Source: Robertkochia aurantiaca (GTDB lineage: Bacteria; Bacteroidota; Bacteroidia; Flavobacteriales; Flavobacteriaceae). Taken from it: a DNA stretch of 64,000 nucleotides. The notes under the pieces are model-generated. The model saw nothing but the letters and a program-made list of their open reading frames with translations. It did no database searches and was not told the DNA's origin. Of this stretch, positions 1 through 8,187 are shown piece by piece (within the stretch, counting starts at the first letter, position 1; the number at the start of each line of letters is the position of its first letter). The stretch is from NCBI RefSeq assembly GCF_020166495.1, contig NZ_JAINZS010000004.1, forward strand, positions 592,450 to 656,449, in the 5' to 3' direction. The position numbers and the translations under genes were made by a program.

Positions 1-2503
1 CAAGGTCTTCTACCATGCGGTAAGAAGAAATGGCCTGCCAGGAGTAACCATCACCGATCTCAACCAATAAGCGGTCAAGGGGTGAAGAAATATAGGTAGC
101 CACGTAGAACCTTATTTCAATAAAATCGTATTCTGAGGCAGGTAATTCGGGTGACATGACCCTGAATGAGCCAAGGCCTGAAGCAGCGGCAGAACGAGAA
201 CCGTCATTAGGAAGGTTGAAATTACTCATCGACCAGCTACCGGATTCGCTCCAATTCGACCATCCCGTTTCAAAGTTAAGGTGAGCCAGTTCATCACGAA
301 CAGCCATTGCGTTGAGGGTAGTTATAGTAACCTCTTCACTCATTTCGCTGACGTTCCCCTCACTGTCTCCGGTCTGTACCGAAAAGACATAGGTAGTTTC
401 AGGAAGTAGCCCTGAGATCTGAAAACCATTGGAATCAGTCGAACCAATTAGCTCCCCGTTCTGATAAATATAGTAGGTCACCCCCTCGGTACCGCGCAGA
501 CTACTGTACCAGTACAGCTCTACCGAGGTCCCGGTAAGGTTCTGAAATACCAGGTCGGTTACCGGTGGCAATATATCGTCGGCAGGCGCAGCCGTGGTAT
601 AGCTCACAGGCTCACTGTATTCTGAGGCAAGAAGAGCCGAACACAGCGCTCTTACTTTAAACTGATAGGTGGTTTCGAATTCCAGTTCATCCAGATCCAC
701 TGAGTTGGTGTCACTCATCACCCCGGTCCAGGTTTCCCCATTGTCTTTTGACCACGCAAGCTCATACATGGCGTCTGGTATCTCTTCCCAGGAAACCCGC
801 ACCTTCCCGTCGGGCTGTGGTTCTGTTTGCAGTCCACCCGGGGTTACCACCTCACAGTCATCTGCCTTGATGCCCGATATGATCAGGGAATAATCCTGCT
901 GATCGTTAAAAAGGCCGGCTTTATGACGCACTGTTATGGTGTAGGTACCTGAGGCGTTGGGTATTTCGATCTTTTCAAAAGGATCGACCGTATTATCACC
1001 CTGAACCGCGGCACCCCCAAGATCAGATTTGTCAAGCATCCAGGGATGATATTGCTTACCCCCCTGAGTCACGATAATATCAAGGTCGTTGATCAGCACA
1101 GATTCTGTATTGTTTTCCTCACCCATTCTTTTCTCAAAAGGCGCATCGGTCCATGAGAGTGAAACCATCAGGGTCTCCCCCTCTTCGGCCTCAACTTCCA
1201 TGGTGAATGAACTGTCGTTCACCAGGGTCTGTTCCTTTAAAAGAGAGGTGTGTTCATTATTGGCGATCAGGCTGGCCGCTTTGCGGGCATTGAGTATACC
1301 CCAGCCGAATCTGGCATCAGGCCCGGGGTATGCTCCTGCCTCATCGGCTGTATGAAGAACCAATCCTTTCAGGGTGGCAGCTCTGAGCCACTCTCCGTAG
1401 ATCGTATTATAATATTGCTGTAAAAGCAACAGGGATCCTGTTACCCCGGGGGCCGCCATAGAGGTTCCGGAAATACTTCGGTAGCTGTCTGATGAATCAC
1501 CATAAGACGAATAGACATTTACACCGGCCCCGGTAATATCCGGTTTGATGCGACCGTCATCTGTGGGTCCATAATTACTGAAATCAGCAATACCGGTCTG
1601 TTGAAGATTTCCCTCCTGATCGATAATTATATCATCAGCAGCAGCGACGGTAATTCCGTTTTTGGCTACTGCAAAACCCAACAGCATGTCATAACCATCC
1701 TGAGTGGTGCCGTATACAGGTTTCTTATTGTAATTCATTTGCCGGGTATTCCCTGCTGCGGTAACCATGAGATAGTAGGGGGCGTTATACATAATCTCGT
1801 CCCAGTCCTGAGCCTGATAGATATAGGCTCCAAAATACCAGTCGGGTATGGTTCGGGCACTTAAACCATATGAATGATTGGAAACCAACATACCTTCTGA
1901 AGCTGCATCGGTCACTTCTCCTTCATCTCTTGTCCAGTCGTAAGTCAGACCAGAGGCATTAAAAGCCACTCCTCTGGCTTTCTGATCGACGCCTGAAGCC
2001 AAAAGGGTACCCATCACATGTGTCGCGTGTCCGCTAATTCGGGATGCATTGTCTGCAGAGGTTACGCGACCATCGAACTCCTGATGGTCTTCGAGAGCCT
2101 TCCCGCTATCCCATACACCTACCTGCATTCCGATACCATCGATCTGCATATCCAGAAAGATATCATCATAGAGAAAATTGGACCGGGATGTTTGTACCAC
2201 AACATCATTATAGGTCGTATAGTACAATGGGGCGCCATCCGGTCCAATTCTTTGGAGCTCAACCATTCCTCCGTCTTTAAGTTCTTTTTTCAGTTTCCAG
2301 CCGTGCTTGAGGGCTAAAATCCGGGCTTTTTCTTTTTCGAAGATGGCGGTTTCATGAAGTTTCTTAGAAAGCGCTTTCAGCTTGGCCAGGTTCGATGAGC
2401 TATATGGCACCTTAGTCCATTTTCGTTCCTGAGCCGAAAGCGCTTGGGGTCCTAAACTGAACAAATAAAAAAAGAATAAAGCTGTAAGCAGATTAATTCT
2501 CAT
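1..2503 (-). CDS. secreted subtilisin-like (S8) serine protease with Fn3 domains, 3' end missing
   Basis: The gene runs off the window start, so only the first 834 codons are visible. Residues 1-24 form a signal peptide ending near LSAQ. The S8 catalytic triad is clear: Asp132 in VGVWDSG, His159 in GHATHVMG and Ser348 in SGTSMAAPG. After it, around residues 410-535, comes a beta-sandwich with the LMVSLSWTDAP signature seen in KP-43-type subtilases. Two fibronectin type III domains follow (about 546-640 and 637-727), then the start of another beta-rich domain. It is probably an exported or cell-surface protease. A type IX secretion C-terminal domain would be expected in this phylum but lies outside the window. 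The gene is divergent from hflX. Family certain, substrate unknown. Confidence 0.9.
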   Translation of the reverse strand, partial: MRINLLTALFFFYLFSLGPQALSAQERKWTKVPYSSSNLAKLKALSKKLHETAIFEKEKARILALKHGWKLKKELKDGGMVELQRIGPDGAPLYYTTYNDVVVQTSRSNFLYDDIFLDMQIDGIGMQVGVWDSGKALEDHQEFDGRVTSADNASRISGHATHVMGTLLASGVDQKARGVAFNASGLTYDWTRDEGEVTDAASEGMLVSNHSYGLSARTIPDWYFGAYIYQAQDWDEIMYNAPYYLMVTAAGNTRQMNYNKKPVYGTTQDGYDMLLGFAVAKNGITVAAADDIIIDQEGNLQQTGIADFSNYGPTDDGRIKPDITGAGVNVYSSYGDSSDSYRSISGTSMAAPGVTGSLLLLQQYYNTIYGEWLRAATLKGLVLHTADEAGAYPGPDARFGWGILNARKAASLIANNEHTSLLKEQTLVNDSSFTMEVEAEEGETLMVSLSWTDAPFEKRMGEENNTESVLINDLDIIVTQGGKQYHPWMLDKSDLGGAAVQGDNTVDPFEKIEIPNASGTYTITVRHKAGLFNDQQDYSLIISGIKADDCEVVTPGGLQTEPQPDGKVRVSWEEIPDAMYELAWSKDNGETWTGVMSDTNSVDLDELEFETTYQFKVRALCSALLASEYSEPVSYTTAAPADDILPPVTDLVFQNLTGTSVELYWYSSLRGTEGVTYYIYQNGELIGSTDSNGFQISGLLPETTYVFSVQTGDSEGNVSEMSEEVTITTLNAMAVRDELAHLNFETGWSNWSESGSWSMSNFNLPNDGSRSAAASGLGSFRVMSPELPASEYDFIEIRFYVATYISSPLDRLLVEIGDGYSWQAISSYRMVEDL

Positions 2504-2572
2504 GATTAGGGGATTTGGTTGGCTTAACTAATGTAGGAGTTAGTTTACAAAAACAGATTAAGTGATATGTTT

Positions 2573-2609
2573 TTTCGATGAAATGCACTTGACATTTCGA
2601 TAAAGTGCA
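2573..2609. promoter_or_regulatory. direct-repeat pair, candidate regulator binding site
   Basis: TTTCGATGAAATGCA (2573-2587) is followed by TTTCGATAAAGTGCA (2595-2609). They match at 13 of 15 positions and start 22 bp apart, about two helical turns. They lie just upstream of the weak promoter box of the minus-strand protease gene, where an activator or repressor would be expected. The first unit with its flanks recurs at 28107-28127. The binding protein is unknown. Spacing of this kind fits regulators that bind tandem sites, such as LytTR proteins, but that is inference. Confidence 0.4.
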
Positions 2610-2850
2610 TATTTACCGAGATTTTGTAGTTATTTTCTGCATAATATTTACCTATAAATAACATATTTTAACACCATTTAGCTGAAAAATCGAACCGATC
2701 ATCGATAAAAGTCCTATCGATATTAAACGCTTGTGAGAAAATCCACATTCATTTCTATTTGCCATTTTTGTTGTAATCGGTTAAGCTGCCAACTATATGA
2801 TTTAGTGCTGCGGTACGGGTCAGACAGGTGGATGATAATTTTCAAATCAT

Positions 2851-2858
2851 TACCTTTG
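2851..2858 (+). promoter_or_regulatory. hflX promoter -7 box
   Basis: TACCTTTG is an exact match to the Bacteroidota -7 consensus TAnnTTTG, 16 nt before the hflX ATG. No convincing -33 TTTG is visible. Confidence 0.55.
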
Positions 2859-2874
2859 TTTCATATATTTATGT

Positions 2875-4092
2875 ATGCTAGAAAGGAAGAGTCTTGATTA
2901 TGAAAAAGTAGTGCTCATCGGTATTATCAACCAGGAGCAGGATGAAGAAAAGGTGGAGGAGTATCTCGACGAGCTCGAGTTCCTGGCGTATACTGCCGGA
3001 GGAGAAGTGGTTGAACGATTCACCCAACGCATTGAGATCCCCAATCCGAAAACCTTTATCGGTACCGGGAAAATGGAAGATGTGCGCAAATTCGTCAAAG
3101 AAAACGATGTGGGTACCGTCATTTTTGATGATGAGCTCAGTCCGGCCCAGCAGAAAAATATTGAAAAGATACTCCGTTCCAAGGTACTGGACCGTACCTC
3201 TTTGATTTTAGATATATTCGCCCAACGGGCACAAACCTCATATGCCCGTACTCAGGTAGAGCTGGCCCAATACCAGTATCTGTTACCACGGCTCGCGGGA
3301 CTATGGACTCACCTTGAAAGACAACGTGGTGGTATCGGAATGCGTGGTCCGGGTGAAACAGAAATCGAGACTGACCGCCGTATCGTAAGAGATCGTATCG
3401 CCCTGTTAAAAAAGAAACTGGCTAAGATCGATAAACAGATGGAAACCCAGCGTGGGAATCGCGGATCACTGGTCAGAGTCGCATTGATAGGTTATACCAA
3501 TGTGGGGAAATCCACCCTGATGAACGTAATCAGTAAAAGCGATGTTTTCGCAGAGAATAAGCTATTTGCTACCCTTGACACTACGGTCAGGAAAGTTGTG
3601 ATCGGCAACCTGCCATTCCTGCTGAGTGATACCGTAGGATTTATCAGAAAGCTGCCCACTCAATTGGTGGAATCTTTTAAAAGCACCCTTGACGAAGTCC
3701 GGGAGGCTGACCTCTTGTTACATGTGGTGGATATTTCACACCCCAATTTTGAAGAACATATCGAATCTGTTAACCAGATCCTTTCTGAGATAGACAGCAT
3801 GGATAAACCCACCGTTATGGTGTTCAACAAGATCGATCAGTATACCCATAAGACCATAGATGAAGACGACCTGGTTACAGAGAAGACCGGTGAACACTTC
3901 ACTCTTGAAGAATGGCATAACACCTGGATGAACCGTCTGGGCAATAACGTACTGTTCATTTCAGCTTTGAACCGCGAAAATCTGCAGGATTTCCGCAAAA
4001 AAGTCTACGAAGAGGTACGAAAGATCCACATCACACGATTCCCGTACAACAATTTCCTTTATCCGGAAATAATCGAAGAGGAAGAAGAATAG
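2875..4092 (+). CDS. hflX: GTPase HflX
   Basis: Ribosome-associated GTPase of the HflX family, which splits or rescues ribosomes under stress. An N-terminal HflX domain (about 1-195) includes the family motif GMRGPGETEIETDRR. The G domain follows, with the P-loop GYTNVGKST near residue 205, DTVGF as G3 and NKID as G4. At 405 aa it has the usual length, and it ends in an acidic EEEE tail. The ATG at 2875 lies 16 nt after an exact promoter box; another ATG at 2871 is out of frame. It is monocistronic and converges on the DUF3078 gene, with only 12 bp between the stop codons and no hairpin visible there. Confidence 0.95.
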   Translation: MLERKSLDYEKVVLIGIINQEQDEEKVEEYLDELEFLAYTAGGEVVERFTQRIEIPNPKTFIGTGKMEDVRKFVKENDVGTVIFDDELSPAQQKNIEKILRSKVLDRTSLILDIFAQRAQTSYARTQVELAQYQYLLPRLAGLWTHLERQRGGIGMRGPGETEIETDRRIVRDRIALLKKKLAKIDKQMETQRGNRGSLVRVALIGYTNVGKSTLMNVISKSDVFAENKLFATLDTTVRKVVIGNLPFLLSDTVGFIRKLPTQLVESFKSTLDEVREADLLLHVVDISHPNFEEHIESVNQILSEIDSMDKPTVMVFNKIDQYTHKTIDEDDLVTEKTGEHFTLEEWHNTWMNRLGNNVLFISALNRENLQDFRKKVYEEVRKIHITRFPYNNFLYPEIIEEEEE

Positions 4093-4104
4093 AAGTCAGG
4101 TTTT

Positions 4105-5037
4105 TTAAAAGCTGTAGTTCAGTCCGAATAACCAATAAGTCTGCAAATTGTTATCGACTGTGTCAAAGGTTTCATCAGGCATTCCCAGAGTGTTTACGGC
4201 ATAATTCAGCGCTTCCTGTTTATTATCACGCAGGCCGAACTCGAAGCCCAGTCCGATGCCCTTCCAGATGGTATATCCAAATACATTGGTCCAGGTCCAG
4301 TTGGAGTAATTCGAATCGCGATAACTGTAAAAGCCCGAAAACTTCGAGTTTATCTTCAGTTTCCCGATCTGTTTGATATAATCGGCCAGAACTTTAGCAC
4401 CGGCCGAAGAGTTGAAAATATCATCGCCATTATCACTGAAAACCAGGTTATAGTTCAGAGGATGAACCACAATCACCAATTCATTTTCAATAGCTGTCCA
4501 CGTTACCCCCACACCAAGGTCAAGATAACCCGGGTCATTGAAATTACTGAGTATTGTGGTACGGTATTCTCCCAATGCTGATAGCGCTAACTTATCTGTT
4601 AGCTTATACCCATACAATGAAGTCAGGTTAAACACATCGGTGGCTTCACGGTATCCCTCTTCATCATCCGGATCATCGAGATCATCGAATTTGATCCACT
4701 GCAGGTTTATATTAGCCGAATTTCGCCAGAAAAAAGATTCCCTGTCAAGGTTCGCATACCCGTTAAAGGTAAACCCGATCTTTCCTGAATTCACATTGGG
4801 TGTTCCCTGGGCATACCAGTTATCGAATTGTGACAAACTAAAACCTACCGTTCCTATGGCACCATATTTCCAGCCAGGAAATTTTTTGATTCTGGCGGTC
4901 AGGTCATCTATATCAGATTGAAGAGCGTCGACCGAATCCTGTTTCCGGTCACGTATCTCCTTAAGTTCATCAACGGTCTGAGCAACAGAAAAAAAACTGC
5001 AGCCAAGAAAAGCCAGCAGGCAGATAATTCGTTTCAT
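4105..5037 (-). CDS. DUF3078 domain-containing outer-membrane-type protein
   Basis: A 310-aa protein with an N-terminal signal peptide (cleavage near FFSVAQ, about residue 20) and a short coiled-coil-like segment (residues 21-50, ELKEIRDRKQDSVDALQSDI). The rest is rich in alternating aromatic/polar strands and ends in aromatic YSF, as expected of an outer-membrane beta-barrel. The sequence matches my memory of the DUF3078 family, common in Flavobacteriia and of unknown function. It lies downstream of the SUF genes and DUF2480 on the same strand, but an exact TAnnTTTG box at 5092-5099 suggests its own promoter. Confidence 0.85.
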   Translation of the reverse strand: MKRIICLLAFLGCSFFSVAQTVDELKEIRDRKQDSVDALQSDIDDLTARIKKFPGWKYGAIGTVGFSLSQFDNWYAQGTPNVNSGKIGFTFNGYANLDRESFFWRNSANINLQWIKFDDLDDPDDEEGYREATDVFNLTSLYGYKLTDKLALSALGEYRTTILSNFNDPGYLDLGVGVTWTAIENELVIVVHPLNYNLVFSDNGDDIFNSSAGAKVLADYIKQIGKLKINSKFSGFYSYRDSNYSNWTWTNVFGYTIWKGIGLGFEFGLRDNKQEALNYAVNTLGMPDETFDTVDNNLQTYWLFGLNYSF

Positions 5038-5091
5038 AGCTTTGGCGGTATTTTTTTATATCAAAAAAGAATCAAACAGCTGATTCTGTGT

Positions 5092-5099
5092 CAAATATA
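5092..5099 (-). promoter_or_regulatory. DUF3078 gene promoter -7 box
   Basis: On the minus strand this reads TATATTTG, an exact TAnnTTTG match about 54 nt upstream of the DUF3078 ATG. Confidence 0.5.
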
Positions 5100-5138
5100 C
5101 ACAATACTGTAGTGCGAAACCCCGCAAAACATCGAATA

Positions 5139-5642
5139 TTATTTACGTTTATAGAGTGGTACGGAAGAACACGCTTCGCCATACAGAAGACTTTTCACCA
5201 GGGGCTGAAGGTGTTGAATAAGCAAAAGATAGGCATTCTGAGGCACGGGCTTTTCTGAACATCCCTTAACGATCACCGGCTTATCCTTCAGGTGACTGAA
5301 GTCTGTGTTCGCCAGGGTCTCCTGGTAAATGGAAGCCTCAAGAGCTTCGAGATCACCATAAAAAACCCTTCTGGCATAGGGTGCTGCCTGTGCAGTGATG
5401 AGCATATAAGCCCAGGCGGGGATAATAGCATCAGAAGTGCAATACACAGCAAGGAATGCATGTTCATATTGTTCCCAATCATGCGCTTTTACGGCGTCCC
5501 TGAATTCCTTTTCCTTTAAAATAAAGCCTTCGTACAACCACTCACTGATATCGAGAGACCGGCGTGAACCAGGTTGATAGTAGTCTTCCAGGTTCACCGT
5601 TACGAGTTTGCTTTCTGCCACTCTGTTTCTAATCTCTTCCAA
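5139..5642 (-). CDS. DUF2480 family protein
   Basis: A 167-aa cytoplasmic protein of the DUF2480 family, restricted to Bacteroidota and of unknown function. Recognisable family blocks are DAIIPAWAYMLI, VIVKGCSEKPVPQNAY and the C-terminal LLYGEACSSVPLYKRK. The conserved Cys residues in KGCS and EACS are suggestive, given its place just downstream of the SUF genes. No in-frame ATG lies near. The start is a TTG that gives MEEIRNRVAESKL, which matches the N-terminus I remember for homologues. Linkage to suf genes is common in flavobacteria, so a link to Fe-S biology is a reasonable but unproven inference. Confidence 0.8.
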   Translation of the reverse strand: MEEIRNRVAESKLVTVNLEDYYQPGSRRSLDISEWLYEGFILKEKEFRDAVKAHDWEQYEHAFLAVYCTSDAIIPAWAYMLITAQAAPYARRVFYGDLEALEASIYQETLANTDFSHLKDKPVIVKGCSEKPVPQNAYLLLIQHLQPLVKSLLYGEACSSVPLYKRK

Positions 5643-5957
5643 AACGCAAATCTTTAATTTTACTTATCAGATGTCAGGCTACCGCTTGCTGCTTCCGCCA
5701 GACAGACTGCATATGTGACTAATTACATTGTTGCTTGATTCGAAGCAGGAGGTTCATCGGGTCATAAATCTTACATTAAATCTTCTGTTTGCTGGAAAAC
5801 ACAGCACCCTCTGTAAGATCAAAAATTTACAACCGGCTTCAGATATTTTTGAGATCTAAGCTCATTGCAGCGACCTTTTGCATTACTGAATAAGGCAGGA
5901 AATCCTGCTCCTTCGTCACTACAAGACCGGGAAACATCATCCTCGGCCCGGTGTAAC
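5643..5957. other. 315-bp intergenic region downstream of sufT-like gene
   Basis: Spacer between the SufT-like gene and DUF2480. A perfect palindrome GCAGGA-AA-TCCTGC is at 5895-5908. A 33-codon ORF (5839-5940, minus) is possible but unsupported. No exact TAnnTTTG box was found in front of DUF2480; a 7/8 match (AAGATTTG) lies just upstream of its TTG. Confidence 0.5.
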
Positions 5958-6284
5958 CTATAAAAGCCCCAGCTCCAGCTTCGCCTCCTCGCTCATGAGG
6001 TCCTGGCTCCATGGCGGATCAAAGGTGATCTCCACTTCAGCATCTTTTACCTCATTGATCGACTTTATCTTTTCTTCGACCTCCACAGGCAGGGTCTCAG
6101 CTACGGGACAATTGGGCGTGGTGAGGGTCATCAGGATCTTTACATCATAATCTTCATTCACAAAAACGTCATAGATCAGGCCAAGCTCGTAGATATCTAC
6201 AGGAATTTCCGGATCGTAAATGGTTTTCAGAACCTTCACGATCTTTTCTCCCAGTTCTGTGGTATTTATGGTTGTTTCACTCAT
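5958..6284 (-). CDS. SUF system Fe-S assembly protein, DUF59/MIP18 family (SufT-like)
   Basis: A 108-aa MIP18/DUF59 protein, implicated in Fe-S cluster maturation or delivery. The conserved blocks are present: VKVLKTIYDPEIPVDIYELGLIY near residue 20, then LMTLTTPNCPVAETLP with the family cysteine, and a C-terminal VEITFDPPWSQDLMSEEAKLELG. It follows sufE by 33 bp on the same strand and closes the suf run. The SUF-associated form found in Bacteroidota has this size and position. Start ATG at 6284. Confidence 0.9.
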   Translation of the reverse strand: MSETTINTTELGEKIVKVLKTIYDPEIPVDIYELGLIYDVFVNEDYDVKILMTLTTPNCPVAETLPVEVEEKIKSINEVKDAEVEITFDPPWSQDLMSEEAKLELGLL

Positions 6285-6317
6285 TTTTTAATTCTTTAAC
6301 TGTTATTACCCGGCTGC

Positions 6318-6740
6318 TTAATTCAGCTGTGTCTGGTATGCTATGGCATACATTTTAAGCTCCTTGATCATACTGACAAGGCCGTTGGCACGGGTGGGCG
6401 AAAGATGTTCCTTCAACCCGATCTGATCGATAAAGGCCGTATCGGCATCTATGATGTCCTGTGGTTTCTGATTGGAAAATGCACGTATCAGAATCGCGAT
6501 GATTCCCTTGGTGATAATGGCATCGCTATCTGCCGTAAATACCAGTTTATCATCATTCAGCTCAGCATGAACCCATACCCGGCTCTGACATCCTTTTATC
6601 AGGTTATCATCCACCTTGTATTTTTCGTCGATAAGCGGCAATGATTTTCCCAGTTCGATCATGTACTCATATCGCTGCATCCAATCGTCGAACATCGCGA
6701 ACTCATCAACTATATCATCCTGTATCTCTGCTATGGTCAT
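6318..6740 (-). CDS. sufE: cysteine desulfuration protein SufE
   Basis: Accepts persulfide sulfur from SufS and passes it to the SufBCD scaffold. The acceptor cysteine is in LIKGCQSRVW (C51 from this start). The full SufE/NifU-like fold runs from MTIAEIQDDIVDEF to a C-terminal helical LVSMIKELKMYA. A longer ORF could start at TTG 6761, but that TTG is the end of an exact promoter box (6759-6766). The ATG at 6740, giving 140 aa, is therefore preferred and fits the remembered N-terminus of homologues. It lies 149 bp downstream of sufS and seems to have its own promoter in addition to any readthrough. Confidence 0.93.
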   Translation of the reverse strand: MTIAEIQDDIVDEFAMFDDWMQRYEYMIELGKSLPLIDEKYKVDDNLIKGCQSRVWVHAELNDDKLVFTADSDAIITKGIIAILIRAFSNQKPQDIIDADTAFIDQIGLKEHLSPTRANGLVSMIKELKMYAIAYQTQLN

Positions 6741-6758
6741 ACCTGCGTTTATTTTTGA

Positions 6759-6766
6759 CAAAAATA
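6759..6766 (-). promoter_or_regulatory. sufE promoter -7 box
   Basis: Minus-strand TATTTTTG, an exact TAnnTTTG match. It ends on the upstream TTG codon and so rules that codon out as the start. The sufE ATG is 18 nt further on. Confidence 0.6.
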
Positions 6767-6888
6767 CAACAACCCGGACTGGTATTCAACTGTTTCTGCT
6801 GATGCATCAATAGCCACAGCTAATGGTCGTTCTTGTACACCCTAACTTACACTGTCAATGCCGGGCACTGCTTTTCAACAACCTGCCA

Positions 6889-8103
6889 TCACAGCAGCAT
6901 CTTTCTTGCTCTTTCCACGGCTTCCACCAGCCGGTCTATTTCCTCCTTGGTGTTATAGAATGCAAAACTGGCTCTCACCGTTCCGGGTATCTTATAATAC
7001 TCCATGATGGGTTGTGCGCAATGATGACCCGTTCTTACAGCAATACCGAGCTTGTCGATAATCGTTCCTATGTCGTATGGGTGAAGCCCGTCAATATTGA
7101 ACGAAATAACAGAGGTCTTTTCAGTGGCGGTGCCATAGATCTTAAGCCCTTTTATCTGTTGCAATTTCTCTGTTCCGTAGTCCAACAGTTCCTTTTCCCA
7201 GGCTGCGATCTCATCCATTCCGACCTCATTGAGATAGTCGATTGCAGCGCCAAAGGCGATTCCCCCGGCAATATTTGGCGTACCGGCCTCGAATTTATGT
7301 GGAAGATCTGCATAGGTTGTCTTTTCCCAGGTTACCTCAGCGATCATTTCACCCCCTCCCTGGTAAGGGGGCAGCTTTTTCAGCCATTCTTCTTTTCCAT
7401 AAAGCACCCCTACTCCGGTAGGTCCACACATCTTATGAGCAGAAACCGTATAAAAATCAACCCCCAGTTCCTGCAGGTCGGGTTTCAGGTGCGGACAAGC
7501 CTGAGCACCATCGATCAATACCGCAGCACCCACTTTATGTGCCTTCTCTATGATCTGTTTAATGGGATTCACGGTTCCCAGCGCATTGGATATATGGTTG
7601 CAAAAAACCATTCGGGTTCTCAACGAAAGCAACCTTTCGAAGGCATCCATTTCGAGCTCTCCTTTCTCGTTCATGGGAATCACTTTCAGTATGGCCCCGG
7701 TCTTTTCGGCAAGCATTTGCCACGGAACAATATTGGAATGATGCTCCATAGCCGAAACCAGGAGTTCATCGCCTTCATTCAACAAACTCGAAAAGCCCGA
7801 AGCCACCAGGTTGATACCGTGGGTGGTTCCTGAAGTGAAGATCACCTCATGTGTTTTCCGAATATTGAAATGTTGCTGAATCTTCTTCCGGGCCTCCTCA
7901 TATTTGTCTGTCGCTTCCTGTGAAAGCGTATGTACACCCCGGTGAATGTTCGCATTGTAATTGGAATAATAATCGACTATAGTGTCGATCACCTTTTTAG
8001 GAGTTTGTGAGGTGGCTGCATTATCAAAATACACCAGCGGATACCCGTTTATCTCACGTTTTAAAATCGGAAAGTCGCTTCTGATTTTCTCGATATCGAT
8101 CAT
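6889..8103 (-). CDS. sufS: SufS-type cysteine desulfurase (selenocysteine lyase family)
   Basis: PLP-dependent group II cysteine desulfurase that supplies sulfur for Fe-S cluster assembly. The PLP lysine is K224 in VSAHKMCGPTG, and the catalytic cysteine is C362 in RTGHHCAQP. The conserved N-terminus is YPLVYFDNAATSQTP, and HRGVHTLS is also present. A five-codon-longer reading begins with GTG at 8118, but the promoter box TATTTTTG (8118-8125) ends on that GTG. The ATG at 8103 (404 aa) is therefore the real start. It is separated from sufD by a plus-strand serine hydrolase gene, so it heads its own transcription unit with sufE and the SufT-like gene downstream. Confidence 0.96.
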   Translation of the reverse strand: MIDIEKIRSDFPILKREINGYPLVYFDNAATSQTPKKVIDTIVDYYSNYNANIHRGVHTLSQEATDKYEEARKKIQQHFNIRKTHEVIFTSGTTHGINLVASGFSSLLNEGDELLVSAMEHHSNIVPWQMLAEKTGAILKVIPMNEKGELEMDAFERLLSLRTRMVFCNHISNALGTVNPIKQIIEKAHKVGAAVLIDGAQACPHLKPDLQELGVDFYTVSAHKMCGPTGVGVLYGKEEWLKKLPPYQGGGEMIAEVTWEKTTYADLPHKFEAGTPNIAGGIAFGAAIDYLNEVGMDEIAAWEKELLDYGTEKLQQIKGLKIYGTATEKTSVISFNIDGLHPYDIGTIIDKLGIAVRTGHHCAQPIMEYYKIPGTVRASFAFYNTKEEIDRLVEAVERARKMLL

Positions 8104-8117
8104 AACAATTCTTTGCA

Positions 8118-8125
8118 CAAAAATA
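8118..8125 (-). promoter_or_regulatory. sufS promoter -7 box
   Basis: Exact TAnnTTTG match (TATTTTTG on the minus strand), 14 nt before the chosen ATG. It overlaps an upstream GTG and so decides the start. Confidence 0.6.
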
Positions 8126-8187
8126 AAAAGTTAATATGAGTAGATTGGTTATATTAGGATTTATTTAAACCCTTAAAAACCGGTACT

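Larger units (their letters stand above)
2504..2874. other. 371-bp divergent intergenic region
   Basis: AT-rich spacer between the subtilase and hflX, with no credible ORF. It holds the hflX -7 box at 2851-2858. A weaker minus-strand box (TGTTTTTG, 2548-2555) may serve the protease. A pair of 15-bp direct repeats at 2573-2609 is described separately. Confidence 0.7.

Noticed and set aside
2589..2594. TTGACA resembling an E. coli -35 box
   Set aside because: It is in the spacer between the two direct repeats, and Bacteroidota promoters use TTTG/TAnnTTTG. No matching -10 at the right distance.
5692..5722. Ten-base match CAGACTGCAT between 5.7 kb and 28.2 kb spacers
   Set aside because: Too short to separate from chance and the flanks do not align.
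5839..5940. 33-codon minus-strand ORF after the SufT-like gene
   Set aside because: Composition is acceptable, but there is no promoter, no homology that I know and very short length. Not enough to call a gene.
6823..7833. 336-codon plus-strand open frame
   Set aside because: It lies antisense to sufS, has low-complexity Cys/His/Ser-rich composition and no family features. It is a shadow of the real gene.
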